A stretch of DNA of 64,000 nucleotides from JAKPBU01 sp964425695 (lineage in GTDB: Bacteria; Pseudomonadota; Gammaproteobacteria; Xanthomonadales; Xanthomonadaceae). Location: the NCBI GenBank assembly GCA_964425695.1, contig CAYRNF010000001.1, forward strand, positions 62,001-126,000. The letters are read 5' to 3'. The position numbers and the translations under genes were made by a program. Below the pieces are notes generated by a model. The model was not told where the DNA came from and did not search any database. It saw nothing but the letters and a program-made list of their open reading frames with translations. Below are positions 15,180-24,105 of this stretch, piece by piece (positions within the stretch are counted from its first letter, which is position 1; every line of letters starts with the position of its first letter).

Positions 15180-18100
15180 TCATGCGGCGCGCCTCAGGTT
15201 CTCGGCCAGCGATTCCAGGCTGGCGGCCTTCGGCTTGACCAGCCAGAACTTGCCCAGGAAGTCGCGCATCTGGCGGGCGATGCGTGCCGCCCACGGCGAG
15301 CGGGTATGCAGCACGTGCGCCTGCAGCAGGTCGAGCAGCTGCGAGCGGTGCGCGTCGAACCCCTCGGTGTTGATGCGCAGGATGTCGATCAGGTCGTGGT
15401 TGTAGCGATCCACGAAATCGCGATCCAGGTCCAGCACGTAGGCCAGCCCGCCGGTGAGGCCGGCGCCGAAGTTCAGGCCGGTGCGGCCCAGCACCGCCAC
15501 CACGCCGCCGGTCATGTATTCGCAGCAGTGGTCGCCCGCGCCTTCCACCACCGCCACCGCGCCGGAGTTGCGCACCGCGAAGCGCTCGCCCGCGCGACCT
15601 GCGGCATACAGCGCGCCGCCGGTGGCGCCGTACAGGCAGGTGTTGCCCAGGATCGGCGCGGCGTGGGTGTCCCAGCGCGCGCCGCGCGGCGGCTTGAGCA
15701 CGATCCGCCCCCCGGCCATGCCCTTGCCCACGTAGTCGTTGGCTTCGCCCTCCAGCGTGAGGTGCAGGCCGCCGGCCAGGAATGCGCCGAAGCTCTGCCC
15801 GGCGGTGCCGGTGAAGCGCAGATCGATGGGCGCATCCGCCATGCCGGTATCGCCATGCGCGCGCGCGACGCGGCCGGACAGGCGCGTGCCGATACTGCGG
15901 TCGGTGTTGTCGATGGCGAAGGCGAAGGTGCCGCCGCGCTTGTGCTCGATCGCGTCGGCCAGCGTGTCGTCGAGCCGCATGGCGAGGCTGCCGGCTTCGG
16001 CGGTGAGCGCCGGCGCGCCGCAGGGTGCGCCTTCGGACGCCAATCCTCCCCGGCCCTCCTTTTGCAAAGGAGGGGGATGGCCTGTGGTTTCGTGAGTGGG
16101 GGTTGCGTGGTGGTGCGACGCGACTTCGGACGCCAATCCTCCCCGGCCCTCCTTTTGCAAAGGAGGGGGATGGCCTGTGGTTTCGTGAGTGGGGGTTGCG
16201 TGGTGGTGCGACGCGACTTCGGACGCCAATCCTCCCCGGCCCTCCTTTTGCAAAGGAGGGGGCTTGCCTGCGGTTTCCGGAGTGGGGGTTGCGTGGTGGT
16301 GGGATGCGGCTTCGGACGCCAATCCTCCCCAACCCTCCTTTTGCAAAGGAGGAGGATGGCCTGCGGCTTCGTGAGTGGGCGCTGCTTCATGGCGCGATGC
16401 GGCTTCGTGCGCTCCGTGCACGCGCGATGCGTGGCTTGTCCTCCCCCTTTGCAAAAGGGGGATCGAGGGGGATTTGCTCGCGGGCGCATCCGCCAGCAGC
16501 GGCGCCAGGTCCAGGCCGTGGTCGGCGGCGGCTTCGTCCAGCACGCGCAGCAGGTCGGTGCGGCCCACGATCTCGCCCAGCGAGCGCGCACCCAGCAGCG
16601 CCAGCCAGCCGCGGACTTCATCGGCCAAACCGCGGAAGAAATGCTCCACCCGTTCCGGCAGGCCGGTGAAGTGCTCGCTGCGCAGGCGCTCGTCCTGCGT
16701 GGCCACGCCGGTGGCGCAGTTGTTGAGGTGGCAGATGCGCAGGTACTTGCAGCCCAGCGCGATCATCGGCGCGGTGCCGAAGCCGAAACTCTCCGCGCCC
16801 AGCAGCGCGGCCTTGATCACGTCCAGCCCGGTCTTCAGCCCGCCATCGGCCTGCACGATCACCCGCTCGCGCAGGCCGTTGGCCAGCAGTGCCTGGCGCG
16901 CTTCGGACAGGCCCAGCTCCCACGGCGTGCCGGCATAGCGGATCGACGACAGCGGGCTGGCGCCGGTGCCGCCGTCGTGGCCGGAGATCGTGACCAGGTC
17001 CGCGCCGGCCTTGACCACACCGGCGGCAATGGTGCCCACGCCCGCGTGCGAGACCAGCTTCACCGACACCAGCGCCTGCGGATTGGCTTCGCGCAGGTCG
17101 TGGATCAGCTGCGCGAGATCCTCGATGGAATAGATGTCGTGGTGCGGCGGCGGCGAGATCAGGCCGATGCCCGGCGTGGCGTGGCGCAGCCGCGCGATCA
17201 GCGCGTTGACCTTGTGGCCGGGCAGCTGGCCGCCCTCGCCGGGCTTGGCGCCCTGCGCGACCTTGATCTGCAGCACGTCGGCGCTGGCGAGGTACGAAGG
17301 CGTCACGCCGAAGCGGCCGGATGCGATCTGCTTGATCCGGCTGCGACGCTCCGTGCCATGCCGCGCCGGGTCTTCGCCGCCTTCGCCGGAATTGCTGCGC
17401 CCGCCCAGCCGGTTCATGGCGATGGCCAGCGCCTCGTGCGCTTCAGGCGACAGCGCGCCCAGGCTCATCGCCGCGGAATCGAAGCGCTGCACGATCGCCG
17501 ATACCGGCTCCACCTCGTCCAGCGGCGCCGGCGTGGCGGGCGGATGCAGCGCCAGCAGGTCGCGCAGCGCGGTGGGCTCGCGGCCGTTCACCGCGTCGGC
17601 GTACGCCTGCCAGTCGTCGGCACGCCCGCTGCGCGCCGCGCGCTGCAGCGCGATCACCACCTCGGGGCTGAACTGGTGTGCTTCCTCGCCGGGCACGTAG
17701 CGCAGCACGCCGCCGATGGCCGGCAGCGTGTTGCCGTTCCAGGCGCGCTGCGCGCGCGCCGCGGTTTGCGCCTGCAGCGCGGCGAAGCCGAGCCCGCCGA
17801 TGCGCGACGGCGTGCCGGCGAAGCACAGGTCCACGATCTCGCGATCCAGCCCCACGATCTCGAACAGCCGCGCGCCGCGGTAGCTGCCGATGGTGCTGAT
17901 GCCCATCTTCGAAATGATCTTGAGCAGGCCCTTCTTCACCCCGCGCCGGTAGCTGCGGCCGATCTGCGCGATCTCGCCCGTCTTGGGCTTGAGGATCCCG
18001 CGCACGCCCAAGTCGTGCAGCGTTTGGTAGGCCAGGTACGGATACACCGCCGTGGCCCCGAACCCGATGAGGGAGGCGATGTGGTGCGGGTCGCGCGCGG

Positions 18101-20108
18101 TGCCGGTTTCCACGATCAGGTTCACCGCGCAGCGCAGGCCCGTGCGCACCAGGTGCTGGTGCACGGCGCCGGTGGCCAGCAGCGCGTGCAGCACCAGCGC
18201 ATCGCGGCGCGGGCGGCGGTCGGTCAGGATCAGCAGCAGCACGCCGTCGCGCGCGGCGGCTTGCGCCTGCGCACCCAGCTGGCGCAGCGCTTCGGCCATG
18301 CCGATGGCCGGGTCGAAGTTGAGGTCGAGGTAGCGGTACGACGCCTCCGGCGCGGTGCCGAACAGCTCCGGCGCGCGCGCCAGCAACTCGCGCAGCTTGC
18401 GCTGCGACAACACCGGCGAGTTGAGGTTGACGTGCCGCACCAGGTGCGCACCGGCCTCGAAAATGTTGCCCTCGCGCCCCAGCTGGGTCGCCAGCGACAT
18501 CACGCAGTCCTCGCGCAGCGGGTCGATCGGCGGGTTTGTGACCTGCGCGAACGCCTGGCGGAAGCGGTCGTACAGCGGACGGTCGTGCGTGGACAGTGCG
18601 GCCAGCGCGCTGTCGTCGCCCATCGAGCCGGTGCCTTCCTGCTCGGTTTCGGCCAGCGGGCGCAGCACGTACTCGCGCTCCTCGCGGGTGAGCTGGAACA
18701 GCTTCTGGAACCCGGACAGCGTGGAGGCATCGAACGGCGCCTGCGCAAGTTGCGGGTCGATCAGTTCGCTGTGCAGGTAGGTCATGCCCTGCTGCAGCCA
18801 GCGCTTGTACGGCGCACGCGCGCGGTTGACCGCATCGATGGCGGGCGAGTCGAGCACCGCGCCGGCGTGCAGGTCCACGGCGATCATCTCGCCCGGGCCG
18901 AGCTTGCCCTTGGCTTCGATCTCCTCCACCGGCAGCGGCCACACGCCGGCTTCGGAGGCGATCAGAAAATGCCGGTCGCGCGTGCGCAGCCAGCGCGCCG
19001 GGCGCAGGCCGTTGCGGTCCAGCGTGCATGCGGCGTAGCGCGCATCGCACAGGACGATGCCGGCCGGGCCGTCCCACGGCTCGCTGTTGAGCGCGTGGTA
19101 CTCGTAAAACGCGGCCAAGTCGGTATCGCGGTATTCCAGCGACTGCGTCGCCGGCGGGATCAGGATCCGCATCGCCTGCAGCAGATCCATGCCGCCGGCC
19201 TGCAGCACTTCGAGCATCTCGTCGAGGCTCTGCGAATCCGACCCGTCCGCGGACACCAGCGGATCGAACTCGCGCAGGTCCACGTGCGCGCTGCGCCAGT
19301 GGTGCGCGCGCGCCTGCGCCCAGGCGCGATTGCCGGCGATGGTGTTGATCTCGCCGTTGTGGGCCAGGCGCCGGAACGGCTGCGCCAACGGCCAGCGCGG
19401 CAGGGTGTTGGTGGAGAAGCGCTGGTGGAACACCACGGCGCTGGTTTCCAGCTCCGCGCGCTGCAGGTCGGGGTAGAAGCGCGCCAGCTGCGCGGGCACC
19501 ACCATGCCCTTGTAGCCGATGCCGTGCGCCGACAGGCTGACCACGTAGGCGTGGTCCGCATTGCGGCCGCTGTCGCGCAGGCGCTGCTCGAAGCGGCGCC
19601 GGGCCAGGAACAGGGCGCGCTCGAACGCCCCCGCGTCCATGCCCGCGCCCGCATCCACGAACACCTGCTCGATGCGCGGCAGCGACTGCCGCGCCAGCGG
19701 TCCGCAGGCGGCCGGATCGACCGGCACCGCGCGCCAGCCGGCCATGTGCAGGCCGGCCTGGGCCACGGTGGTGTCCAGCAGCACGCGTACCTGCTGGGCG
19801 GCGGCAGGATCGTGCGGCAGGAATACCAGCCCGGCCGCGAAGGCGGGCGCCGGCGCGATCCGGGCTTCGGCGGCCAGCGCCCGCAGCCAGCGCTCCGGCA
19901 GGCGCAGCAGCAGGCCGCAGCCGTCGCCGCTCTCGCCGTCGGCGGCAATGCCGCCGCGGTGCCCCATCCGCGCCAGCGCCTGCAGGGCATGGCGCACCAG
20001 GTCGCCCGAGGGCCGGTCGTCGATCTGCGCGATCAGCCCGAAGCCGCAGGCGTCGCGCTCGTCGCGCGGGTCGTACAGACCGGTGGCAGGGGCGGCAGGC
20101 TGGGGCAT
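15180..20108 (-). CDS. gltB: Glutamate synthase (NADPH) large subunit with in-frame repeat insertion
   Basis: The 1642-residue alpha subunit of GOGAT has a short propeptide ending before Cys21 (RDACGFGLIAQ), the N-terminal nucleophile that hydrolyses glutamine. An ammonia-channel central domain follows. The FMN/2-oxoglutarate domain contains SGEGGEDPARHG, and the 3Fe-4S cysteines are in CKYLRICHLNNCATG. The C-terminal GxGxG beta-helix begins near the RSIGTRLSGRVARAHGDTGM segment. Between the FMN and GxGxG domains, residues about 1205-1360, lies a His/Thr/Pro-rich insertion of 31-residue repeats. This makes the protein about 150 residues longer than usual. The frame is intact. Confidence 0.95.
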   Translation of the reverse strand: MPQPAAPATGLYDPRDERDACGFGLIAQIDDRPSGDLVRHALQALARMGHRGGIAADGESGDGCGLLLRLPERWLRALAAEARIAPAPAFAAGLVFLPHDPAAAQQVRVLLDTTVAQAGLHMAGWRAVPVDPAACGPLARQSLPRIEQVFVDAGAGMDAGAFERALFLARRRFEQRLRDSGRNADHAYVVSLSAHGIGYKGMVVPAQLARFYPDLQRAELETSAVVFHQRFSTNTLPRWPLAQPFRRLAHNGEINTIAGNRAWAQARAHHWRSAHVDLREFDPLVSADGSDSQSLDEMLEVLQAGGMDLLQAMRILIPPATQSLEYRDTDLAAFYEYHALNSEPWDGPAGIVLCDARYAACTLDRNGLRPARWLRTRDRHFLIASEAGVWPLPVEEIEAKGKLGPGEMIAVDLHAGAVLDSPAIDAVNRARAPYKRWLQQGMTYLHSELIDPQLAQAPFDASTLSGFQKLFQLTREEREYVLRPLAETEQEGTGSMGDDSALAALSTHDRPLYDRFRQAFAQVTNPPIDPLREDCVMSLATQLGREGNIFEAGAHLVRHVNLNSPVLSQRKLRELLARAPELFGTAPEASYRYLDLNFDPAIGMAEALRQLGAQAQAAARDGVLLLILTDRRPRRDALVLHALLATGAVHQHLVRTGLRCAVNLIVETGTARDPHHIASLIGFGATAVYPYLAYQTLHDLGVRGILKPKTGEIAQIGRSYRRGVKKGLLKIISKMGISTIGSYRGARLFEIVGLDREIVDLCFAGTPSRIGGLGFAALQAQTAARAQRAWNGNTLPAIGGVLRYVPGEEAHQFSPEVVIALQRAARSGRADDWQAYADAVNGREPTALRDLLALHPPATPAPLDEVEPVSAIVQRFDSAAMSLGALSPEAHEALAIAMNRLGGRSNSGEGGEDPARHGTERRSRIKQIASGRFGVTPSYLASADVLQIKVAQGAKPGEGGQLPGHKVNALIARLRHATPGIGLISPPPHHDIYSIEDLAQLIHDLREANPQALVSVKLVSHAGVGTIAAGVVKAGADLVTISGHDGGTGASPLSSIRYAGTPWELGLSEARQALLANGLRERVIVQADGGLKTGLDVIKAALLGAESFGFGTAPMIALGCKYLRICHLNNCATGVATQDERLRSEHFTGLPERVEHFFRGLADEVRGWLALLGARSLGEIVGRTDLLRVLDEAAADHGLDLAPLLADAPASKSPSIPLLQRGRTSHASRVHGAHEAASRHEAAPTHEAAGHPPPLQKEGWGGLASEAASHHHATPTPETAGKPPPLQKEGRGGLASEVASHHHATPTHETTGHPPPLQKEGRGGLASEVASHHHATPTHETTGHPPPLQKEGRGGLASEGAPCGAPALTAEAGSLAMRLDDTLADAIEHKRGGTFAFAIDNTDRSIGTRLSGRVARAHGDTGMADAPIDLRFTGTAGQSFGAFLAGGLHLTLEGEANDYVGKGMAGGRIVLKPPRGARWDTHAAPILGNTCLYGATGGALYAAGRAGERFAVRNSGAVAVVEGAGDHCCEYMTGGVVAVLGRTGLNFGAGLTGGLAYVLDLDRDFVDRYNHDLIDILRINTEGFDAHRSQLLDLLQAHVLHTRSPWAARIARQMRDFLGKFWLVKPKAASLESLAENLRRAA
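16031..16490. repeat. 93-bp tandem repeat array inside gltB
   Basis: Units start at 16031, 16124, 16217 and 16310, exactly 93 bp apart, and a degenerate fifth starts at 16403. Each contains CTTCGGACGCCAATCCTCCC, a CCCTCCTTTTGCAAAGGAGG palindrome and a GTGAGTGGGGGTTGCGTGG tail. The outer ends match the dispersed element seen at 2816-2940. Because 93 is divisible by three, gltB stays in frame. In the GltB frame each unit encodes 31 residues including HHHATPTHETTGHPPPLQKE. Confidence 0.93.
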
Positions 20109-20227
20109 TGCGCGGGGCTCGGCTGCGGCGAGGCGGAAGGCGGTGCGGGCGGTACGAAAACTCCGGACAACGTCGCCGTACGGTGCGCTGAGGTCGCGCT
20201 CCGGCCGGCTTGCAACGGGATGGCCCG

Positions 20228-20257
20228 ACTACAGCACGCTTTTGTGCAGTGCCGCAA
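20228..20257 (-). promoter_or_regulatory. Candidate gltB promoter
   Basis: Read on the minus strand, TTGCGG (20257-20252), an 18-bp spacer and TGTAGT (20233-20228) lie about 120 bp before the gltB start, in the divergent gap with the DUF2239 gene. The match to sigma-70 is moderate. Confidence 0.35.
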
Positions 20258-20295
20258 ATGTTTTAGATGCAACCGTTTCGAGGCGGCGCAAGCGG

Positions 20296-20323
20296 TTGAC
20301 GCGAGGTTTCGTCCGGGTACATT
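20296..20323 (+). promoter_or_regulatory. Candidate sigma-70 promoter for the DUF2239 gene
   Basis: TTGACG (20296-20301), a 16-bp spacer and TACATT (20318-20323) give a good sigma-70 match. It ends 41 bp before the ATG at 20365 in the 256-bp divergent region with gltB. Confidence 0.55.
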
Positions 20324-20364
20324 GCCCGCGCACCCGACCGCCCACTGCCCCCGCCCGCGCACCG

Positions 20365-20979
20365 ATGCATGCCACCCCCGAGACCCGTTGCACTGCCTTC
20401 GCCGGCACGCGCCGCATCGCAGCCGGCGAGCTGCGCCATGTCGCGCTCAAGGCCCAGCAGGCGCTGAGCGTCGGCGAACAGCCGGTGCTGATCTTCGACG
20501 ACCGCAGCAGCCAGCGGGTGGACGTGGACCTGCGCGGCAGCTCCGCCGAACTGCTGCGGCGGCTGGCGGAACGGCCTGCGCGGCTGGTCGAGGAGGGCAC
20601 GCATGCGGGCAACGGCGAAGCGGGCGCGCACCGCAAGGGTCCGGGCCGGCCGAAGCTGGGCGTGGTGGCGCGCGAGGTCACCCTGCTGCCGCGCCACTGG
20701 CAGTGGCTGGCGGCGCAGCCCGGCGGCGCGTCGGTGGCGCTGCGCCGGCTGGTGGAAGACGCACGCACGACCCACACCACGCAGGACCGGCGCCGCGCGG
20801 CGCAGGAGTCGGCCTTCCGCTTCATGGCCGCCATGGCCGGCGACGAAGCCGGTTTCGAGGATGCCGCGCGCGCCCTGTTCGCCGGCGATGCCGCGGGCTT
20901 CGAGGAGCGCATCGCGGCCTGGCCGGACGACGTGCGCGATCATGCCGCGTGGCTCGCCGCCGCCGCGCTGCGCGAGTGA
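20365..20979 (+). CDS. DUF2239 family protein
   Basis: The 204-residue cytoplasmic protein has the DUF2239 hallmarks: an FDDRSSQRVDVDLRGS segment, a basic GRPKLGVVAREVTLLPRHWQ motif mid-protein, and an acidic C-terminus with FRFMAAMAGDEAGFEDAARA and WPDDVRDHAAWLA. The function of the family is not known to me. The GRPKLGVV stretch resembles an AT-hook-like basic patch, and many members sit beside unrelated metabolic genes. It is divergent from gltB with its own likely promoter at 20296. Confidence 0.88.
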   Translation: MHATPETRCTAFAGTRRIAAGELRHVALKAQQALSVGEQPVLIFDDRSSQRVDVDLRGSSAELLRRLAERPARLVEEGTHAGNGEAGAHRKGPGRPKLGVVAREVTLLPRHWQWLAAQPGGASVALRRLVEDARTTHTTQDRRRAAQESAFRFMAAMAGDEAGFEDAARALFAGDAAGFEERIAAWPDDVRDHAAWLAAAALRE

Positions 20980-20988
20980 CCGCGCCTG

Positions 20989-21133
20989 TGTAGGAGCGGC
21001 TTCAGCTGCGAGCGTCCCGCCCCGTTGCAGCACACTGCGCAAAGCGCCCGCCTTTTGTAGGAGCGGCTTCAGCCGCGAGCTTTCTGCATGAGCGTGGATA
21101 GGCAAAGAGCTCGCGGCGAAAGCCGCTCCTACA
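20989..21133. repeat. Cluster of TGTAGGAGCGGCTTC repeats, two direct and one inverted
   Basis: Direct copies at 20989-21012 and 21056-21079 and an inverted copy (CTCGCGGCGAAAGCCGCTCC...) at 21110-21133 fill the gap before the MFS gene. The second and third copies can pair as a long hairpin of about 24 bp around a 30-nt loop. This could act as a terminator or RNA-stability structure. Confidence 0.8.
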
Positions 21134-21180
21134 AACGCACACACGCTCACTGCAGACGACCAACGCCCCGCCGGATCCCG

Positions 21181-22443
21181 ATGAACCTTCCGCTCGCACG
21201 CCGTACCCGCAGGGCCGCGCTGGCCTTCATCTTCGTCACCGTGCTGATCGACGTGCTGGCGTTCGGTCTGATCATCCCGGTGCTGCCGCACCTGGTGGAG
21301 CAGTTCAGCGGCGGCGAGACCGAGGTGGCCGCGTACTGGATCGGTGCGTTCGCGTTCGTGTTCGCCGCGATCCAGTTCGTCAGCTCGCCGATCCAGGGCG
21401 CGCTGTCGGACCGGTTCGGACGGCGCCCGGTGATCCTGCTGTCATGCCTGGGGCTGGGGCTGGACTTCGTGTTCATGGCGCTGGCGCCGTCGCTGGCGTG
21501 GCTGTTCGTGGGGCGCGTGATTTCGGCCGTCACCTCGGCCAGCTTCACCACCGCCAACGCGTACGTGGCCGACGTGACCGCGCCGGAAGGACGCGCCAGG
21601 AGCTACGGCATGATCGGCGCGGCGTTCGGTGCCGGCTTCGTGATCGGCCCGCTGGTGGGCGGACTGCTGGGCGAGATCGACCTGCGCCTGCCGTTCTGGT
21701 TCGCCGCGGGGCTGGCGCTGCTGAACTTCGCGTACGGCCTGTTCGTGCTGCCCGAATCGCTGCCGGTCGAGCGCCGCGCGCCGCGCTTCGACTGGTCGCA
21801 CGCCAATCCGTTCGGCTCCATGAAGCTGCTGGCGCGCTATCCGCAGGTGTTCGGGCTGGCGGCGGTGGTGTTCATCGCCAACATGGCGCATTACGTGTAT
21901 CCGAGCGTGTTCGTGCTGTACGCGGACTATCGCTACGGCTGGGGCCAGCGCGAGGTGGGCTACGTGCTGGCGGTGGTGGGCGTGCTCAGCGTGCTGGTCA
22001 ACGCGGTGCTGGTGGGCAAGGCGGTGCAGCGGCTGGGCGAACGTCGCGCGCTGCTGGGCGCATTGGCGTGCGGTGCGATCGGTTTCGCGATCTACGGCTA
22101 CGCGCCGCTGGGCTGGGTGTTCCTGGTGGGCCTGCCGGTGAGCGCGCTGTGGGCCATCGCCGCGCCGGCCACGCAGGCGCTGATCACCCGCCAGGTGGGC
22201 GCGGACGTGCAGGGCCGCGTGCAGGGCGCGCTGATGAGCCTGACCTCGATGGCCGGGATCGTGGGCCCGGCGGTGTTCGCCGGCAGCTTCGGCTTCTTCA
22301 TCGGCGAGCGTGCCCCCGTGCACCTGCCCGGCGCGCCGTTCTACATCGCCGGCCTGTTGCTGCTGGTGGCGGTGGCCGTGGCGTGGCGGCATGCGCCGCG
22401 CGCCACGGCGACCACCGGCGATGCGGCGGTGTCGCCGCTGTAG
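21181..22443 (+). CDS. MFS transporter, TetA-like drug:H+ antiporter
   Basis: The 420-residue inner-membrane protein has twelve predicted helices. The first contains FIFVTVLIDVLAFGLIIPVL (motif D1-like DVLAFGLIIPVLP), motif A is GALSDRFGRRPVILLS, and motif C-like GAAFGAGFVIGPLVGG lies in TM5. These match the TetA(class A-type) 12-TMS antiporter family, which exports tetracycline or related drugs. Chromosomal members often have other substrates. The ATG at 21181 is chosen because upstream sequence is repeat. The TAG stop lies inside the next dispersed repeat copy. Confidence 0.93.
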   Translation: MNLPLARRTRRAALAFIFVTVLIDVLAFGLIIPVLPHLVEQFSGGETEVAAYWIGAFAFVFAAIQFVSSPIQGALSDRFGRRPVILLSCLGLGLDFVFMALAPSLAWLFVGRVISAVTSASFTTANAYVADVTAPEGRARSYGMIGAAFGAGFVIGPLVGGLLGEIDLRLPFWFAAGLALLNFAYGLFVLPESLPVERRAPRFDWSHANPFGSMKLLARYPQVFGLAAVVFIANMAHYVYPSVFVLYADYRYGWGQREVGYVLAVVGVLSVLVNAVLVGKAVQRLGERRALLGALACGAIGFAIYGYAPLGWVFLVGLPVSALWAIAAPATQALITRQVGADVQGRVQGALMSLTSMAGIVGPAVFAGSFGFFIGERAPVHLPGAPFYIAGLLLLVAVAVAWRHAPRATATTGDAAVSPL

Positions 22444-22516
22444 GTGCGGCTTCAGCCGCGAGCTTTTGGCGCGTGAACCGTCACGCGAGAAGCTCGCGGC
22501 TGAAGCCGCTCCTACA
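22439..22516. repeat. Inverted pair of TGTAGGAGC-family repeats forming a hairpin
   Basis: TGTAGGTGCGGCTTCAGCCG (22439-22458, continuing to 22462) is followed after a short GCGTGAACCGTCACGCG loop by its inverted partner CTCGCGGCTGAAGCCGCTCC (about 22492-22516). The structure begins inside the MFS stop codon. It may serve as the transcription terminator between the MFS gene and the topoisomerase gene, although it lacks a T-tract. Confidence 0.8.
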
Positions 22517-22569
22517 CAACGCGACGGGTGTTTGCATGGCGTTGACACGGCCATCCGCAAGGTGCGCCG

Positions 22570-23628
22570 ATGCCCGCAGCCGCCAAGCCTGAAGAGAAAG
22601 CCGCCAAACGCGCGGGCCTTGTGTATTCCAGCGACACTGCGCCCGGCATCCGCCGTGTGCGCAGCGGCAAGGGCTTCGCGTACAGGCGTGCGCGCGGCGG
22701 CGCGGTGCGCGATGCGCGCACGCTGGCGCGGATCCGGCAGCTGGCCATCCCGCCGGCCTATACCGACGTGTGGATCAACCCCGATCCGCATGGCCACCTG
22801 CAGGCCACCGGACGCGATGCGCGCGGCCGCAAGCAGTACCGCTACCACCCGGACTGGAACGCCGAGCGCGGCAGCAGCAAGTTCGACCGCGTGGTCGCGT
22901 TCGGCAAGGTCCTGCCCAAGCTGCGCAGGCGGGTGCGGGCGGACCTCAAGCTGTCCGGGTTCCCGCGCGACAAGGTCTGCGCGATCGTGCTGTCGGTGCT
23001 GGCCGACACGCTGATCCGCGTGGGCAACGACGAGTACGCGCGCAGCAACAAGTCGTTCGGCCTGACCACGCTGCGCGACCGTCACGTGGAGTTCCTGCGC
23101 GGCGGGCGCGCGCGGTTCCGCTTCAACGGCAAGAGCGGCCAGGCGCATACGGTGGCCGTGGACGATGCGCGGCTGGCCCGGCTGGTGCGCGACTGCCAGC
23201 AGCTGCCGGGCCAGCAGCTGTTCCAGTACCGCGACGACGACGGCAAGCGCCAGCCGATGAGCTCGACGCTGGTCAACGCCTACCTGCGCGACGCGATGGG
23301 CGATGCGTTCACCAGCAAGGACTTCCGCACCTACGCCGGCACGCTGGCGGCGTTCCGCCTGCTGGCGGGCACGCCGCATCCACCGGGACGCGGCGATCGC
23401 CCGCCGGGGGAATCGGCGTTCAACGCGGCGGAGAAGGCGATCGTGGCGCAGGTCGCGGCAGCGCTGGGCAACACGCCGAGCGTGTGCCGCAAGGCCTACA
23501 TCGATCCGGCGGTGTTCGAGGCGTGGCGCAGCGGTGCGCTGGCGGGCGCGGCCGCGAACGCCACCGGCGCGCGGCAGTGGGAGCGCGCGGCCCTGCGCTT
23601 CCTGGCGCGCGCGCACCGCGGTAACTGA
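22570..23628 (+). CDS. DNA topoisomerase IB
   Basis: The 352-residue bacterial type IB topoisomerase relaxes both positive and negative supercoils through a 3'-phosphotyrosyl intermediate. The N-terminal DNA-cap region includes GIRRVRSGKGFAYR and IPPAYTDVWINPDPHGHLQA. The catalytic domain has the Arg of LIRVGNDEYARSNKSFGL, the Lys in the KSGQAH hairpin, the KDFRTYAGT Arg and the nucleophile Tyr310 in VCRKAYIDP. Length matches poxvirus-like bacterial enzymes. Start MPAAAKPEEKA with no obvious upstream alternative. Confidence 0.95.
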   Translation: MPAAAKPEEKAAKRAGLVYSSDTAPGIRRVRSGKGFAYRRARGGAVRDARTLARIRQLAIPPAYTDVWINPDPHGHLQATGRDARGRKQYRYHPDWNAERGSSKFDRVVAFGKVLPKLRRRVRADLKLSGFPRDKVCAIVLSVLADTLIRVGNDEYARSNKSFGLTTLRDRHVEFLRGGRARFRFNGKSGQAHTVAVDDARLARLVRDCQQLPGQQLFQYRDDDGKRQPMSSTLVNAYLRDAMGDAFTSKDFRTYAGTLAAFRLLAGTPHPPGRGDRPPGESAFNAAEKAIVAQVAAALGNTPSVCRKAYIDPAVFEAWRSGALAGAAANATGARQWERAALRFLARAHRGN

Positions 23629-23673
23629 CGCGCGGCGGCTGCACCGCGTCGCACCGTGGGCGTCGTACCCAGC

Positions 23674-24105
23674 CTACGGCGCGAGCTGCTCTGCCGGCGC
23701 CGGAAACAGCAGCCAGAACGGCACGCCGTGTTCGGACCAGGTGGCGGCGACGTCGTTGCCGATGTCCAGCAGCACGTCGAATCCCACCGGATCGGCCTGC
23801 TGCCAGTCGTGGGCGTGGTCCAGCACCCAGACGTAGCCCGGCGCCGGCCACCACGACAGGTCCGCCAGGCAGTCCGCCAGCGCATCCCAGTTGCCGCCGA
23901 ACCAGTCGGGGAAATCGAGCGCGCGCGCGATGCGCGCCAGCACCTGTTCCCTGTCGGTGCAACCGGCCAAGTCGATGCGCGCGAAGGCGAATTCCAGCCG
24001 CGCCGCGGCTTCCTCCAGTGCCTCGCGCCCGTCGGCGGCGACGTAGTAGGCGCCCGAGGCCGCGGAATCGGCCAGCATGCCGCTCAGGTCCACCGGATGG
24101 GTCAT
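23674..24105 (-). CDS. Barstar-family ribonuclease inhibitor
   Basis: The 143-residue cytoplasmic protein carries the barstar core: DREQVLARIARALDFPDWFG followed by GNWDALADCLADLSWW, the helix and loop that plug the barnase active site, and a C-terminal FDVLLDIG segment. Its ATG overlaps the TGA stop of the RNase gene upstream (24102-24105), so toxin and inhibitor are co-translated. It protects the producer from the RNase encoded next to it. Recognition is from the FPDWFGGNWDAL signature. Confidence 0.93.
   Translation of the reverse strand: MTHPVDLSGMLADSAASGAYYVAADGREALEEAAARLEFAFARIDLAGCTDREQVLARIARALDFPDWFGGNWDALADCLADLSWWPAPGYVWVLDHAHDWQQADPVGFDVLLDIGNDVAATWSEHGVPFWLLFPAPAEQLAP

Noticed and set aside
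16031..16490. CRISPR-like array suggested by regular 93-bp repeats
   Set aside because: The repeats are contiguous with no unique spacers, lie inside gltB in frame, and match a dispersed intergenic element. No cas genes are present.
14973..20993. Very long open frame on the plus strand across gltB (about 2000 codons)
   Set aside because: It is the antisense shadow of gltB caused by GC-rich third positions, and its translation is His/Arg/Ala low-complexity with no domain. The minus strand encodes all GOGAT motifs.
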